From assembly GCA_951812285.1 (NCBI GenBank), contig OX638292.1, forward strand, positions 2,193,001 to 2,257,000: a stretch of DNA of 64,000 bases, given 5' to 3'. A model generated the notes under the pieces. The model worked only from the letters and a program-made list of their open reading frames with translations. It was not told the origin of the DNA and made no database searches. This stretch comes from an uncultured Dehalococcoidia bacterium (GTDB taxonomy: Bacteria; Chloroflexota; Dehalococcoidia; Lucifugimonadales; UBA1127). Both the position numbers and the translations under genes were made by a program. Positions 36,303-46,500 of the stretch are shown piece after piece; the first letter of the stretch is position 1, and each line of letters opens with the position of its first letter.

Positions 36303-36398
36303 GCGGCACGCTCCATACGGATAGCTTGCGGAAAATAGGGGAAGGCTTGTGGGAGAATCCGGTGACTCTGCAGGGACAGAAGGACCGCCATTCAGCGT

Positions 36399-37547
36399 CT
36401 AGCCGCTCTCGCCGGTCAGGACGTCCTTGAGCTTCCGGAACCACGACTTCACGCCGTTGGTCGCATAGGCCTCTTCGTCGTCGTCCAGCGACTCCGACAG
36501 CTCCTCGAACAGCTCCCGTGTCCGCGGGCTCATCTTCTGCGGCGTCATCACAGTCACCAGGCCGATGAGGTCGCCGAGCCGCCCGTTGTGCAGGTTCGGC
36601 ACGCCCTTGCCGCGCTTGCGGAGGATCGTCCCGGACTGCACCCCTGCGGGCACCTCAAACGTCTCCAGTTCGCCGGCCAGCATCGGCACCTCGATGGTCG
36701 TCCCCAGTGCCGCGTGCGCCACGTGCAGCGGAAGGTCGAATACCAGGTTCTCCTTGTCGCGGCGGAAGTACGGGTGCGGCTTCACGGACAGGCTCACGAA
36801 GACGTCCCCCGGCCGGCCGCCGTTGACGCCCGCGTCCCCCTCGCCCGCCAGCCGGACGCGCATGCCGTCCTCCACGCCCGCGGGCACGTTCACCATCACC
36901 TTGCGCGTCGACTTCTCCCGGCCCGTGCCCCTGCAGGTCGTGCACGGCGACAGGATCGTCTGTCCCAGCCCCCGGCACGCCGAGCACGCCACCACCTGCA
37001 CGAATTGCCCGAACACGCTGCTCTGCGTCCTGCGCACCTGTCCGGAGCCGCTGCAATTGACGCACTGCTCCTTCTGCGTCCCGGGCTCGGCCAGTTCGCC
37101 GCTGCACCTGCCGCAGATCTCCTGCCGCGTGATCTGCACCTCGCGCTCCACGCCCAGCGCCGCTTCTTCAAACGTGATCGTCATCGAGTACTGCAGGTCA
37201 CGGCCCTTGGCCGACGTGTTTGCCTGCCCTCGGAACCCGCCGAAGAAGGCGTCGAAGATGTCTCCTACGCCGCCCGGAAAGTCGAATCCGTCGAACCCGC
37301 GCCCCGGCCAGCCGCCGTTCGGGTCGATGTCCGCCCGCCCGAAACGGTCGTACATCCGCCGCTTCTCCGGGTCGATGAGCACCTGGTACGCCTCGTTGAT
37401 CTCCTTGAAGCGCTCCCCGGCGTCCTTCGCCTTATTGCGGTCCGGGTGCCACTCCATGGCCAGACCACGGAACGCGCGGCGGATCTGCTCCTCCGTCGCA
37501 TCCCGGGGCACACCTAGGAGATTGTAGTAGTCCTTCTGCGTTGCCAT
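36399..37547 (-). CDS. dnaJ: Chaperone protein DnaJ
   Basis: A 382-aa co-chaperone stimulating DnaK ATPase. The J-domain has YYNLLGVPRDATEEQIRRAF and the HPD triad in MEWHPDRNKA. A G/F-rich linker follows (GRGFDGFDFPGG). The zinc region has CGRCSGELA, CVNCSGSGQ, CSACRGLGQ and CTTCRGTGR; the first repeat departs from CxxCxGxG. The C-terminal substrate domain is complete. dnaK is not adjacent: the next 1.4 kb upstream is repeats, then grpE. Confidence 0.95.
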   Translation of the reverse strand: MATQKDYYNLLGVPRDATEEQIRRAFRGLAMEWHPDRNKAKDAGERFKEINEAYQVLIDPEKRRMYDRFGRADIDPNGGWPGRGFDGFDFPGGVGDIFDAFFGGFRGQANTSAKGRDLQYSMTITFEEAALGVEREVQITRQEICGRCSGELAEPGTQKEQCVNCSGSGQVRRTQSSVFGQFVQVVACSACRGLGQTILSPCTTCRGTGREKSTRKVMVNVPAGVEDGMRVRLAGEGDAGVNGGRPGDVFVSLSVKPHPYFRRDKENLVFDLPLHVAHAALGTTIEVPMLAGELETFEVPAGVQSGTILRKRGKGVPNLHNGRLGDLIGLVTVMTPQKMSPRTRELFEELSESLDDDEEAYATNGVKSWFRKLKDVLTGESG

Positions 37548-37699
37548 AGGCTCGTGCGGCTTCCTGTTGTCAAATGCCTGGGCTGGCGCAAATACGCCGC
37601 CTCATTGTAACACGCAACAAAGCTGCACAGGAGCAATTATCGACCGTCCCGCTTCCGCGGGACCCCCCTTCCGCCACCAACACCACACGCCCACCCACA

Positions 37700-38960
37700 C
37701 AACCCAGCCTCCATCCCGGCGGAAGCCGGGATCCAGGGGCGGCGCGAGGGACAACCCTGCCACAGCCACTTCCTATACCCCATCCCCCTTCGCGTCATTC
37801 CTGCGGAGGCAGGAATCCAGAGGGGCAGGGCGCGGGGCGTCCCCATACCCTCTGCCACCAGCAGCCCATGCCAACCCCCACAACCCAGCCTCCATCCCGG
37901 CGGACGCCGGGATCCAGGGGCGACGCGAGGGGCAACCCTGCCACAGCCACTTCCGATACCCCATCCCCCTTCGCGTCATTCCTGCGGAGGCAGGAATCCA
38001 GAGGGGCAGGGCGCGGGGCGTCCCCATACCCTCTGCCACCAGCAGCCCATGCCAACCCCCACAACCCAGCCTCCATCCCGGCGGACGCCGGGATCCAGGG
38101 GCGGCGCGAGGGGCAACCCTGCCACAGCCACTTCCGATACCCCATCCCCCTTCGCGTCATTCCTGCGGAGGCAGGAATCCAGAGGGGCAGGGCGCGGGGC
38201 GTCCCCACAACCTCCGCCACTAGGAGCCCGCGCCAACCCCCACAACCCAGCCTCCATCCCGGCGAAAGCCGGGATCCAGGAGCACCGGGCGGGGCAACTC
38301 TGCCACAGCCCACCTTCGATATCCCACCCCCGTTCGCGTCATTCCTGCGCAGGCAGGAATCCAGGGGGGCGCCGGGTGTGGCAACACTGCCACAGTCCAT
38401 TTCCGACACCCAACCCCCCTCGCGTCATTCCTGCGGAGGCAGGAATCCAGATGGGCGGCGCGAGGGGAAACCCTGCAACAGCCCACGTCCGACACCCCAC
38501 TCCCCTTCGCGTCATTCCTGCGCAGGCAGAGCCTGCCCCCGCGAAGGCGGGGGAATCCACAGAGGCAGCGCGAGCGGCGTCCCCACAACCTCCGCCCCCA
38601 GCAGCATACGCCCACCCACACAACCCAGCCTCCATCCCGGCGGACGCCGGGATCCAGGGGCGGCGCGAGGGGCAACCCTGCCACAGCCACTTCCGATACC
38701 CCATCCCCCTTCGCGTCATTCCTGCGGAGGCAGGAATCCAGAGGGGCAGGGCGCGGGGCGTCCCCACAACCTCCGCCACCAGCTGCCCATGCCAACCCCC
38801 CGCAACCCAGCCTCCATCCCGGCGGACGCCGGGATCCAGGGGCGGCGCGAGGGGCAACCCTGCCACAGCCCACCTCCGTTGCCCCAACTCCCCATCGCGT
38901 CATTCCCGCGCAGGCAGAGCCTGCCCCCGCGAAGGCGGGAGAATTCTGAGGGGCGGGGGG
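37700..38960. repeat. Field of alternating palindromic repeats between dnaJ and grpE
   Basis: About 14 palindromes alternate between ATCCCGGC-GGAC-GCCGGGAT (starting near 37712, 37892, 38072, 38252, 38631, 38812) and CATTCCTGC-GGAG-GCAGGAATCC (near 37792, 37972, 38153, 38337, 38421, 38713). Compound copies lie at 38509-38562 and 38896-38953. The pair plus its linker forms a composite unit repeated about every 180 bp. All three forward frames are nearly stop-free, producing a spurious 1069-aa ORF. No gene is supported in 37548-39078. Confidence 0.9.
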
Positions 38961-39078
38961 AGGGGCCAGCGTCGCGCCACAAGGACGGCGGAAGCACAGC
39001 AACCGGCCCTCACAGACGACAAAGGAAACCCAGAAGAAATGGGGAAGCCAACCAGAAGGCCAAATCGAGGGGGAAAAC

Positions 39079-39756
39079 CTACTGCGTGGAGTCTGCCTCC
39101 GCCTCGGGACTCGCTCCCTCGGCAGCCGGAGGCGAGTCCGTGTCACCCGCATCCACGACATCCCCTGCCGCCACAACGTTCCCGTTGCCCACCGTCACCA
39201 GCGCCGGCCTGAGCAGCCGGCCGCCCACCGTGTACCCGCGCTGCACGACCTCCACCACAGCCCCGGCAACGCCGTCCACCTCGGTGATGGCTTGGTGCAG
39301 GTTCGGGTCGAAGGTCTGGCCCGCCTCCACCTCCAGCGCCTCGAGGCCGCGAGCCACCAGCATCGCCTCCAGCTTCTTGTACACCAGCCACACGCCCTCG
39401 ATCCAGGTGAGAGAGATTAGGTTGGCCGGAACGGTGCTGAACGCCCGCTCCAAGTCATCCAGCACGCTCAGCGTCTGCTGCATCAGCGCGGCCGACGCCC
39501 ACTGCGCCATCTCCTCCTGGTCGCGCTCCACCTGCCTGCGGAAGTTCTGCAGGTCGGCCTGCGCGCGCTGCCAGTTGGCCAAGTACCGCTGCGACCGCTC
39601 CTCCAGCTCCTGCACCCGCGCCGACAGCTCGGCCGCGTCAACCTCGGCCGCGTCAGCCGTCGACGAATCGCCCGCCGCCTGCTGCTCGTCCGGAGAATGG
39701 TTTGGGGCCTCCGGTGCGTCGCCCGTGGCCCCATGTTCTGGGTTCTGCTGTTCCAT
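39079..39756 (-). CDS. grpE: Nucleotide exchange factor GrpE
   Basis: A 225-aa DnaK cofactor. It has an acidic, low-complexity N-terminus (QQNPEHGATGDAPEAP), a long coiled coil (RVQELEERSQRYLANWQRAQADLQ), and the C-terminal beta domain with LEVEAGQTFDPNLHQAITEV and VVQRGYTVGGRLLRPALVTV. It begins 7 bp after hrcA. The tail (PPAAEGASPEAEADS) is acidic. Confidence 0.94.
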   Translation of the reverse strand: MEQQNPEHGATGDAPEAPNHSPDEQQAAGDSSTADAAEVDAAELSARVQELEERSQRYLANWQRAQADLQNFRRQVERDQEEMAQWASAALMQQTLSVLDDLERAFSTVPANLISLTWIEGVWLVYKKLEAMLVARGLEALEVEAGQTFDPNLHQAITEVDGVAGAVVEVVQRGYTVGGRLLRPALVTVGNGNVVAAGDVVDAGDTDSPPAAEGASPEAEADSTQ

Positions 39757-39763
39757 GCCGCTC

Positions 39764-40795
39764 CTAGGGCGATATGCCCGCCTCTTCCAGCATCCCGCTC
39801 ATCAGCGAGGACACGTAGTGCACCCCCGCGATCGTCCGCTCGTAGTGCATCCGCATGGGCCCCACGATGCTCACCGTGCCGAAAACCTGCCCCTCGACCC
39901 CGTACCGCGTGATCACGAGGCTCATCGGCTTCAGCGCGTCCTCCCGGTTCTCCTCGCCTATGACGATGCGCATCTCTCCCACGCCGGGCCGCTCCGTGAG
40001 CACCGCCTGCGCCAGCCGGCGGCTCTCCAGCGCGTCGATCAGGTCGCGCACCTGCGACGCCCCACTGAACTCCGGCTGCTCGACCAGGTGCCGCAGCCCC
40101 TCGACGATGTAGTCCGCGAAGGCCGTGCTGTCCTCTTCCTCCAGGATCCGCAGCGTCGTGTCCAGCACGTCGCGCTCCAGCGCCGTGTCCGCGATCTCCC
40201 GCCCGCGCACGTCGCTGTACGACAACCCCCGCACGCGGTGGTTCAGCCGGTTCGCCAGCGCCGTCAGCTCCTCCTCCGACACCGGCTCCGTCAGCGGCAC
40301 CAACTCCTTCCGCAGCCGCGCCTCCTGCAGCACCAGCACCTGCATGACCAGCAGCTCGTCGAGGTAGATCAGCTGCAGGTTGCGGATGCGCGTCTGCACC
40401 GTCCGCGGCATGCTCACCAGCGCCATATTGTTCGCCAGCTGCGCCAGCAGCCGCGCCGACAGCCGCGCCCACACGTCGACGTCGCGCCCCGCCTCCGCGA
40501 GCTGCGTCCGCAGGCTCCGCTTCACCACGCCCGGCAGCTCCGGCGTCCCCGTCAGCGCCTCGACGTAGTAGCGGTACCCCCGGTCCGTCGGCACCCCGCC
40601 AGCCGAGTGGTGCGGCCGGCTGATGTACCCCTCTTCCTCCAGCACCGCCATCTCGTGCCGCACCGTCGCCGGGCTCACGTCCAGCCCCGAGTCCCGCGTC
40701 ACCACGTCCGACGGCACCGGCGCCGCCGTCCCCACGTACTGCGAGAGGATGATGCGCAGGATCGTCTCCTGCCGTGTCGATAGGCGTTCAACCAT
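39764..40795 (-). CDS. hrcA: Heat-inducible transcription repressor HrcA
   Basis: A 343-aa regulator of chaperone genes. The N-terminal winged helix is clear (RQETILRIILSQYVGTAAPV, LDVSPATVRHEMAVLEEEGY, ISRPHHSAGGVPTDRGYRYY). The C-terminal effector domain includes VSIVGPMRMHYERTIAGVHY. No CIRCE inverted repeat (TTAGCACTC-N9-GAGTGCTAA) is seen upstream of this gene or of dnaJ. Confidence 0.95.
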   Translation of the reverse strand: MVERLSTRQETILRIILSQYVGTAAPVPSDVVTRDSGLDVSPATVRHEMAVLEEEGYISRPHHSAGGVPTDRGYRYYVEALTGTPELPGVVKRSLRTQLAEAGRDVDVWARLSARLLAQLANNMALVSMPRTVQTRIRNLQLIYLDELLVMQVLVLQEARLRKELVPLTEPVSEEELTALANRLNHRVRGLSYSDVRGREIADTALERDVLDTTLRILEEEDSTAFADYIVEGLRHLVEQPEFSGASQVRDLIDALESRRLAQAVLTERPGVGEMRIVIGEENREDALKPMSLVITRYGVEGQVFGTVSIVGPMRMHYERTIAGVHYVSSLMSGMLEEAGISP

Positions 40796-40920
40796 AGTAG
40801 TCGCCTACACTCTCCCTAGCTGAATAGATAAGGCAACGTAGCATCGCCCGGCGCGGCGTGTCAAGGCGACTAGACGCCCCTTCCACGCCGTCTCCCAAGA
40901 CGCTGTCTCCCAACGAGAAA

Positions 40921-40942
40921 GGGGGCGGCTTGCGCCGCCCCC
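40921..40942 (-). terminator. Intrinsic terminator of the collagen-like gene
   Basis: Stem GGGGGCGGC / GCCGCCCCC with a 4-nt loop, followed on the minus strand by TTTCTC, 34 bp after the stop codon. Confidence 0.75.
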
Positions 40943-40975
40943 TTCAATTGCCTCGCTCTTGCGGGTCTACCCGCG

Positions 40976-42100
40976 CTAGCCCTCGATGTTCGCGCAGACG
41001 ACGTAGACCTCCAGCGTCCAGCTGCCGCTCTGTGGCGACATCTCTGCCGCGCTCGCCGTCCAGCCCAGCGGCTTGTCGCCGGGCACGCCCGTCGGTCCAT
41101 TCGCCGTCAGGGCCACGCCCTCGCTCGCGCCTGTGACCGCCGCGCCGCCAGCGATGGCGAACAGGTCTTCGCCCGCGTCCGCACACATCGCCGAGGCCGA
41201 CTTGTCGTCGCTGGTGGCATCGCTGCTCACCTTCACCAGCGTCAGATTGCTCAGGCCGGCCGGGCCCTGGATGCCCTGCGGACCGTGCGGTCCCTCGGGA
41301 CCCTCGGGGCCGGGGGCGCCCGTCTGGCCGGGCTCACCCTGCGGGCCCGTCTCGCCCTGCGGGCCCTGGGGGCCTATCGCTCCGGGCGGGCCCAGGTCGC
41401 CCTGGTCACCCTTGATGCCCTGTGGGCCAGTCGAGCCCTGTGGCCCCGGTGAACCCTGGGCGCCCTGCGGACCAACGTCGCCCTGCGGGCCGCGCTGCCC
41501 GGGCGGGCCCTGCTCGCCCTGCTCGCCTTGGACGCCCTGGATGCCCTGGATCCCCTGCAGTCCGCGAACACCCGGGTCACCCTGGTCGCCCTTGAAACCC
41601 TGCGGTCCAATCGGTCCTTGGTCGCCCTTCAGTCCAGGCGGACCACCCGACGGGCCTCTCGGTCCCTCGGGACCCTCAGGCCCCTCCGGGCCTTCCGGCC
41701 CCTCCGGGCCGCGCTCACCCTGAATGCCCTGCGGCCCAGGCGGGCCGCCCGACGGCCCGCGCGCGCCCTCTGGGCCCGTCGCGCCCTGCGGGCCCGTCGC
41801 GCCCTGCGGCCCGCGCTCGCCCGTCCCGCCCTGCGGACCCTGCGGGCCCTGCGGCCCTGCCGGTCCGCGTAGCCCAGGCGGCCCGATCGGGCCCTGCGCT
41901 CCGTCCGTGCCGGCTTCACCGGCCGGACCCTGCGGGCCCGCCGCGCCCTCCGGGCCAGCGACTCCCTGCGGTCCTACCGGACCCTGGTCGCCTGTGCACG
42001 CCGGGAGCAACAAGAGGCCCATCAGGAGGAGAAGTGGAATCCAAAGACTGCGCCGCCAGACGCTGGAAGACTTCAGGTGCTTCGTATCGACTACCCTCAT
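40976..42100 (-). CDS. Collagen-like lipoprotein
   Basis: A 374-aa exported protein. The N-terminus ([21 protein letters not shown]) is a lipoprotein signal with a lipobox Cys. It is followed by about 250 residues of uninterrupted Gly-X-Y triplets rich in GPQG, GPEG, GDQG and GERG, predicting a bacterial collagen triple helix. The last 85 residues form a small globular domain with two Cys. ATG at 42100 is preceded by AAGGAAGG; the longer TTG start at 42139 is less likely. Such proteins act as surface stalks; its ligand is unknown. Confidence 0.9.
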   Translation of the reverse strand: MRVVDTKHLKSSSVWRRSLWIPLLLLMGLLLLPACTGDQGPVGPQGVAGPEGAAGPQGPAGEAGTDGAQGPIGPPGLRGPAGPQGPQGPQGGTGERGPQGATGPQGATGPEGARGPSGGPPGPQGIQGERGPEGPEGPEGPEGPEGPRGPSGGPPGLKGDQGPIGPQGFKGDQGDPGVRGLQGIQGIQGVQGEQGEQGPPGQRGPQGDVGPQGAQGSPGPQGSTGPQGIKGDQGDLGPPGAIGPQGPQGETGPQGEPGQTGAPGPEGPEGPHGPQGIQGPAGLSNLTLVKVSSDATSDDKSASAMCADAGEDLFAIAGGAAVTGASEGVALTANGPTGVPGDKPLGWTASAAEMSPQSGSWTLEVYVVCANIEG

Positions 42101-42268
42101 GGTGAGCGTACCTTCCTTAAGGAGTTTTTCCGTTTGCAAGACTACTATAGCAGTATACCAGTGTCAAGGAATCTGACAAGCAGTTTTTGCCCTCCCTGCA
42201 ACATCTTCCCCCACCCCAAACCTGCCCCCCAGGCGCGACCGTCCCCCCGTTCGCCGACACGTAGCGAC

Positions 42269-42304
42269 GCGGCCCCCGGGGACCCTTGCCCCCAAGGGGG
42301 CCGC
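42269..42304 (-). terminator. Possible terminator after the Pro/Thr-rich surface gene
   Basis: GCGGCCCCC (42269-42277) pairs with GGGGGCCGC (42296-42304). There is no T-run; position is between two same-strand surface genes. Confidence 0.35.
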
Positions 42305-42367
42305 GCCCCCTACGTCTCCGTCGCTTAACGTGCTCCCACCGCCGAGCTTCCCCCGGCGCGAGCGCCC

Positions 42368-43204
42368 CTACGGCCGGCTCCCGCGTCGACGTCGCACCAG
42401 CACCAGCCCGAGCAACCCCAGGCCCGCCAGTAACACATACGCGTCAGTCGCCGAGCCCTGTCCGCACGTCCCCGGCTCGTCCGGCTCCGGCGTCGCCGTC
42501 GGCGCGACCGCCGGTGTCGCCGTCGGCGTCGCGATCAGCACGATCGGCGTTGGCGTCGGCGCTGGCGTCGGCGTCGAGGTCGGCGTCGGCACCGGCGTCG
42601 CCGTCGGCTCGGGCGTCGGCGTCGGCACCGGCGTCGCTGTCGGCTCAGGCGTCGCTGTCGGCTCAGGCGTCGGCGTCGCTGGCACCGGCGTCGGTGTGTT
42701 CGTCGCTTCCGGCGTCGGCGTCGCCGGCACCGGCGTCGGCGTCGGCGCCGGCGGCAGCGCCGGGAACGTCAGGTTGAACCCATCGGTAACGTTCGGCCCA
42801 GGAATGAAGGGGGTAACCTCCGCAGCCGTCAGCCCTTCCTCGTCCAGGTGCGCCGTGATCGTATCCTCCACCGCAATGATGTGGAACGTAATCTGCCGGA
42901 AGTTGAACAGCGTACTGGTGGGGCCAACGAGGAGGTTCCTGTACTGCCCGCCCTGCGTGGTCCGGGGCTGCGACTGGTAGTACTCTCCCACAGGGTTCGG
43001 TATCCGGGCCACGATGCTAAGCCCATCCGGTGCCGGCGCTCCGCCCATCGTCACCGATCCCGAATACGTCACCGGCCCCGGCGGCGGCTGTCCCTGCGCC
43101 TGGACCTCCGCCTGCGGCCCCGCTAACGCGAACGCCAGCAGCGCGGCAAGCATGGCAAGGGTCAGGACAAGTGCAATCCTGGTGCGGTGTGCTGCTAGTG
43201 GCAT
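42368..43204 (-). CDS. Surface protein with Pro/Thr-rich stalk and C-terminal membrane anchor
   Basis: A 278-aa protein. It has a signal peptide (IALVLTLAMLAALLAFALAG), then a globular domain of about 120 residues (VTYSGSVTMGGAPAPDGLSI, FNFRQITFHIIAVEDTIT). Next is about 90 residues of PTPTPEPTATP-type repeats, and finally one hydrophobic helix followed by VRRRRGSRP. The anchor resembles LPXTG- or PEP-CTERM-type tripartite tails but shows neither motif. Function is unknown. It lies between two other exported surface genes on the same strand. Confidence 0.8.
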   Translation of the reverse strand: MPLAAHRTRIALVLTLAMLAALLAFALAGPQAEVQAQGQPPPGPVTYSGSVTMGGAPAPDGLSIVARIPNPVGEYYQSQPRTTQGGQYRNLLVGPTSTLFNFRQITFHIIAVEDTITAHLDEEGLTAAEVTPFIPGPNVTDGFNLTFPALPPAPTPTPVPATPTPEATNTPTPVPATPTPEPTATPEPTATPVPTPTPEPTATPVPTPTSTPTPAPTPTPIVLIATPTATPAVAPTATPEPDEPGTCGQGSATDAYVLLAGLGLLGLVLVRRRRGSRP

Positions 43205-43349
43205 GGTATTCTCCCGTATCTAAACGCCCATTCATCGGGCGCAATCTCCGTGGCCTTCCCGTGTGGAAGCTGCCCACAGGACAGCACACCGGTCAGCCGA
43301 CCTCCATAGGATTATCCCCCCTAACGCCCCATAGGTCAACCCCGCCCCC

Positions 43350-43482
43350 CCGTCTCCATACCGGAGAACAGCTTGCCCCGTACCGCGATACGGGGCCGGT
43401 ATCCAGGGGCGGGGCGCCCTCTCCCAGCTCCCCCTGCCCACTCCCCTTCGTCATTCCTGCGAAGGCAGGAATCCAGAGGGGC
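43350..43482. repeat. Compound nested palindrome followed by one ATTCCTGC palindrome
   Basis: ATACCGG (43358-43364) pairs with CCGGTAT (43396-43402). Between them lies a second palindrome, CCCCGTA (43376-43382) with TACGGGG (43389-43395), preceded by AGCTTG. A simple CATTCCTGCGAAGGCAGG copy follows at about 43449. Confidence 0.75.
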
Positions 43483-43531
43483 CGGGCGGTGGGCAGCCTC
43501 GCCGCAGAGCCCTCCCCCACCCCACAAAACA

Positions 43532-43565
43532 CTGGGGCCCCCCTCCAAGCGGAGGGAGGCCCCAG
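43532..43565 (-). terminator. Intrinsic terminator of the 1072-aa surface-protein gene
   Basis: A 15-nt arm, CTGGGGCC...CCTCC, pairs with GGAGGG...GGCCCCAG (one mismatch). It is followed on the minus strand by TGTTTTGTGG, just after the stop at 43592. Confidence 0.75.
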
Positions 43566-43591
43566 ATTAGCCTTACCAAATCAGGCGAAGG

Positions 43592-46500
43592 TTACGGGAT
43601 AATTACCCCGTCCACCGTGGAGTAGAGCCAGTAGCCCTTCCCCACTACTACTTGGACTGGAGTCTCCGGCGTCAGAATCTGGTTCGTCTCGGGATCATTG
43701 TCGTGGTCGTAGGTAGCCGTACCGTCCAGATTCTCCGTTTCGTTGGGCTCCACCGAGGTCCACGTCCGAACCAGGGTGTTAAAGGTCAGTGCCTTCAGCC
43801 ACCCGGCCCCGGCGCCGGACTTCAGCGTGCCAAAGTAGTCGTCAGCATCGATGGACTTGGGCGTGGGGATCTCATTGGACACCACTGGCACCAAGTTCCA
43901 TCCCTTCACCACTTCAATGGCCGGAGGTGGCGGCGGCGCTGCCGCAGCGGTCGTCAGCGGCGGCCGCAGCACCTTCAGATTCTCGAAATTGCTGGTGTGG
44001 ATGAAGTAGGCCGTGTTAGCCGACAGTACCGGAATGTCCCCGATGAACCGGCCGCTCTCCGCATCGCGGCGGGTCACCAACCACAGCTGATTGACGTTGT
44101 CAAAGGTCATGACTATGTCCGCCGGGTGGGTAACCGGAATGACAGAGTTGATGGCCGGATTGCCCGGCTGGAAGGGCAGGGAGATCAGGTTCCAGCCTGG
44201 GTCCAGAGGAATGGTCACCGGCTTGGGGGCCACCACTTCCCATGAGAACACCAGCTTCTCCGCTGAGGAGGCCGAGGTGTTGTTCAGGTTGTTGTTCCCG
44301 GCCTCGTCCGCGGCCGTAAGAGTCAACTGGTAATTGCCGTTCCGTGGCGTCAGCAACGGGATGGTGAACTTCACCTGGTCCTGGCTGCTGATGTCCGTGG
44401 TCAGGTTGAAATCCCTGCTCTGCAGCGTGGAGCCGTCCGCGGCGGTAACCTTGAGGCTGGCCGAAGACAGCATGACTGTCCGGTAACTGTCTCGGTCGTA
44501 TTCACTGCCCTCTGCGGCGAAGTCCACCGTGACAATCATGGGGTCAACAGCTTCAATCTCGTCCGCAGTAGTGACAGCGTTGTCGCCGCCCTTCTGGCTG
44601 CCGACCACTTCGTCTTCGCCAATGGAAACCTTGGGCTGCACTCCACCATTGAGGCGGGTGTCCAGCTCATAAGTGAATGCGCTGGAGTGGGCAGGGTCAT
44701 TCGTGTGACCGACCTTGCCCGGGTTGCCCGCACCGGCAGTGTCCATGCCTTCCACGTAGACATTGTACTCACCGCTGCTGCCCGGCGAAGCCGTGTGCTT
44801 GTACGTGAACCGCTGCAGTGAGCCGCTGGCGGAGGTGCTGCGAAGGCTGTTCGCGTCACGTTCTGCCCTAAAGATTCCCGTGTCCTCCCCGGTCTCTTCA
44901 ACCAAAGCGTTCCACAGCGACGGTGGCGCGCCTAGGTCCTCATCGCTCACGATAGTGATAGTGACGGAAGAGTTGCTGAGGTCGTCGCTCTCGGTCAAGG
45001 TTAGACCGGGTCCGAGCTTGTCGGTCGCCCGCGTCGGCGTTGCCTGGTTACTGACGGCGTTGCCGGCGTTGTCCTTGATTACCGCGACTGGAATGCTCAC
45101 CATGGGCTTCTCAGAGGACTCCAAGGGAGTCTCCAGCGTCAGGAAGACCAATATCGCATCATCCAGATTGTCGGCTCCGCTCTCCTTGGAGCTATCCACC
45201 ATGAGAACGGACGTTACCGTGTTGCTGGCGACGGCAAAGGATGCGGGGTTAACGGTATTTGCATCAAGTCCGCTCTGGTCTCTGAAGGAAACCATGAGGG
45301 AGTTCCGCTTGGCCTTGGTCCCCGTCTGCAACCGACTGCCCCTGTTGGCGGCGCCGTTCCACGCCGTGCCGGTCTCACGCGCCACCAACACCGGGTCAAC
45401 GTCGTCCAGAATGATAGTCCGCGTGTTCAGGACCTCAACGGTCGCTCCTGCGCGAACCGCTATTGCAGTGGATGCCGATGTGACGGTGCACGGCACCGCG
45501 TCCGTTGTACCGCCATCACTGTCGTGATCAATCAAGCCGTGAAGAGTCGCCGTTGTCATGACAGGATCCGTCCACGTGAACGTTCCCGTGCTAGCAACGA
45601 AATCGGAGACTGTTCTTGTCTGGCTTATGGCCTTGACTGACCACATAGCGCCCGAATCAGGGGTGAAAGCGGGGTTGCCGCCCGACAGCGCAACACCTTC
45701 CGCGCACGCTGTTACCGGATCTGGCGCGTTAAAGATGCCGCCCTGAGCCGCAGTAGTGGCGCTTGCCGTGATTTTGACGCTACGGTCAATGAAGGTGTCA
45801 TCAGTGTACCCGCCACCGGCAAAGTCAGCGGATACTGCCGTGGTGCCTGCGTCAAGGCCAGCTTCGGTAGTAGTGTCCTTCACGCTGCCGTCGCTCCGGG
45901 CCATGTTGCCGGCTCTGTCCACGGCCTCAAAGTGCCACGGAATCTTGCCGACATCCGCGCCGCCAATGAAAGGCTTCAACCCTGAGGCGCCCACCGAATA
46001 GGATATGCGCCAGCCGTCGTCCACCTTGGTGAAATGGGAGGCACTCAGAGGCACCTTCACCGGGGCCTCACCGGTTGTTACGTCGTCATCGCCAATGACT
46101 AGGTCTACCCGCCCGCCAGAGGTTTCAGCAATGGGTTCGTCGTCCGCATTTACAGTGTTCTTGGTACTGTACTGCAAGCGGGGCGATGCCCCACTCGTCG
46201 CCGCATTGCCAGCAAAGCCAGCCAGCGAGTCCGTGATGGTGGCGGAGAAGGTCAAACCAACGCCGCCTGTGGTCTTGGTAATGTGGGGATTCGAGGGGGA
46301 GTGAGCAATGATGGACGGCGCAAAGTTATCCACCGTCACACTCGGAGGAGTGGAGAATCGTTCGGGGTCGGCGCCGTCTGCTGGAGTGTGTTCAATGGTG
46401 ATGGTATTGCCGCTGAAAGCCTGGAACTCATAGTCGCCGTCAGCAGTCTCGTCAACCACTGCTATGATCAGAGGTGTGGAATCAAGACTAGGCGGGTCAT

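Noticed and set aside
37574..40783. A 1069-aa forward ORF across the dnaJ-grpE gap, grpE and hrcA
   Set aside because: It is made of repeat translations (SFLRRQESR, VIPAEAGIQ) and antisense of real genes; the palindromes are stop-poor in every frame.
40796..40860. CIRCE element upstream of hrcA
   Set aside because: GAGTG is present, but no opposing CACTC arm at the correct spacing.
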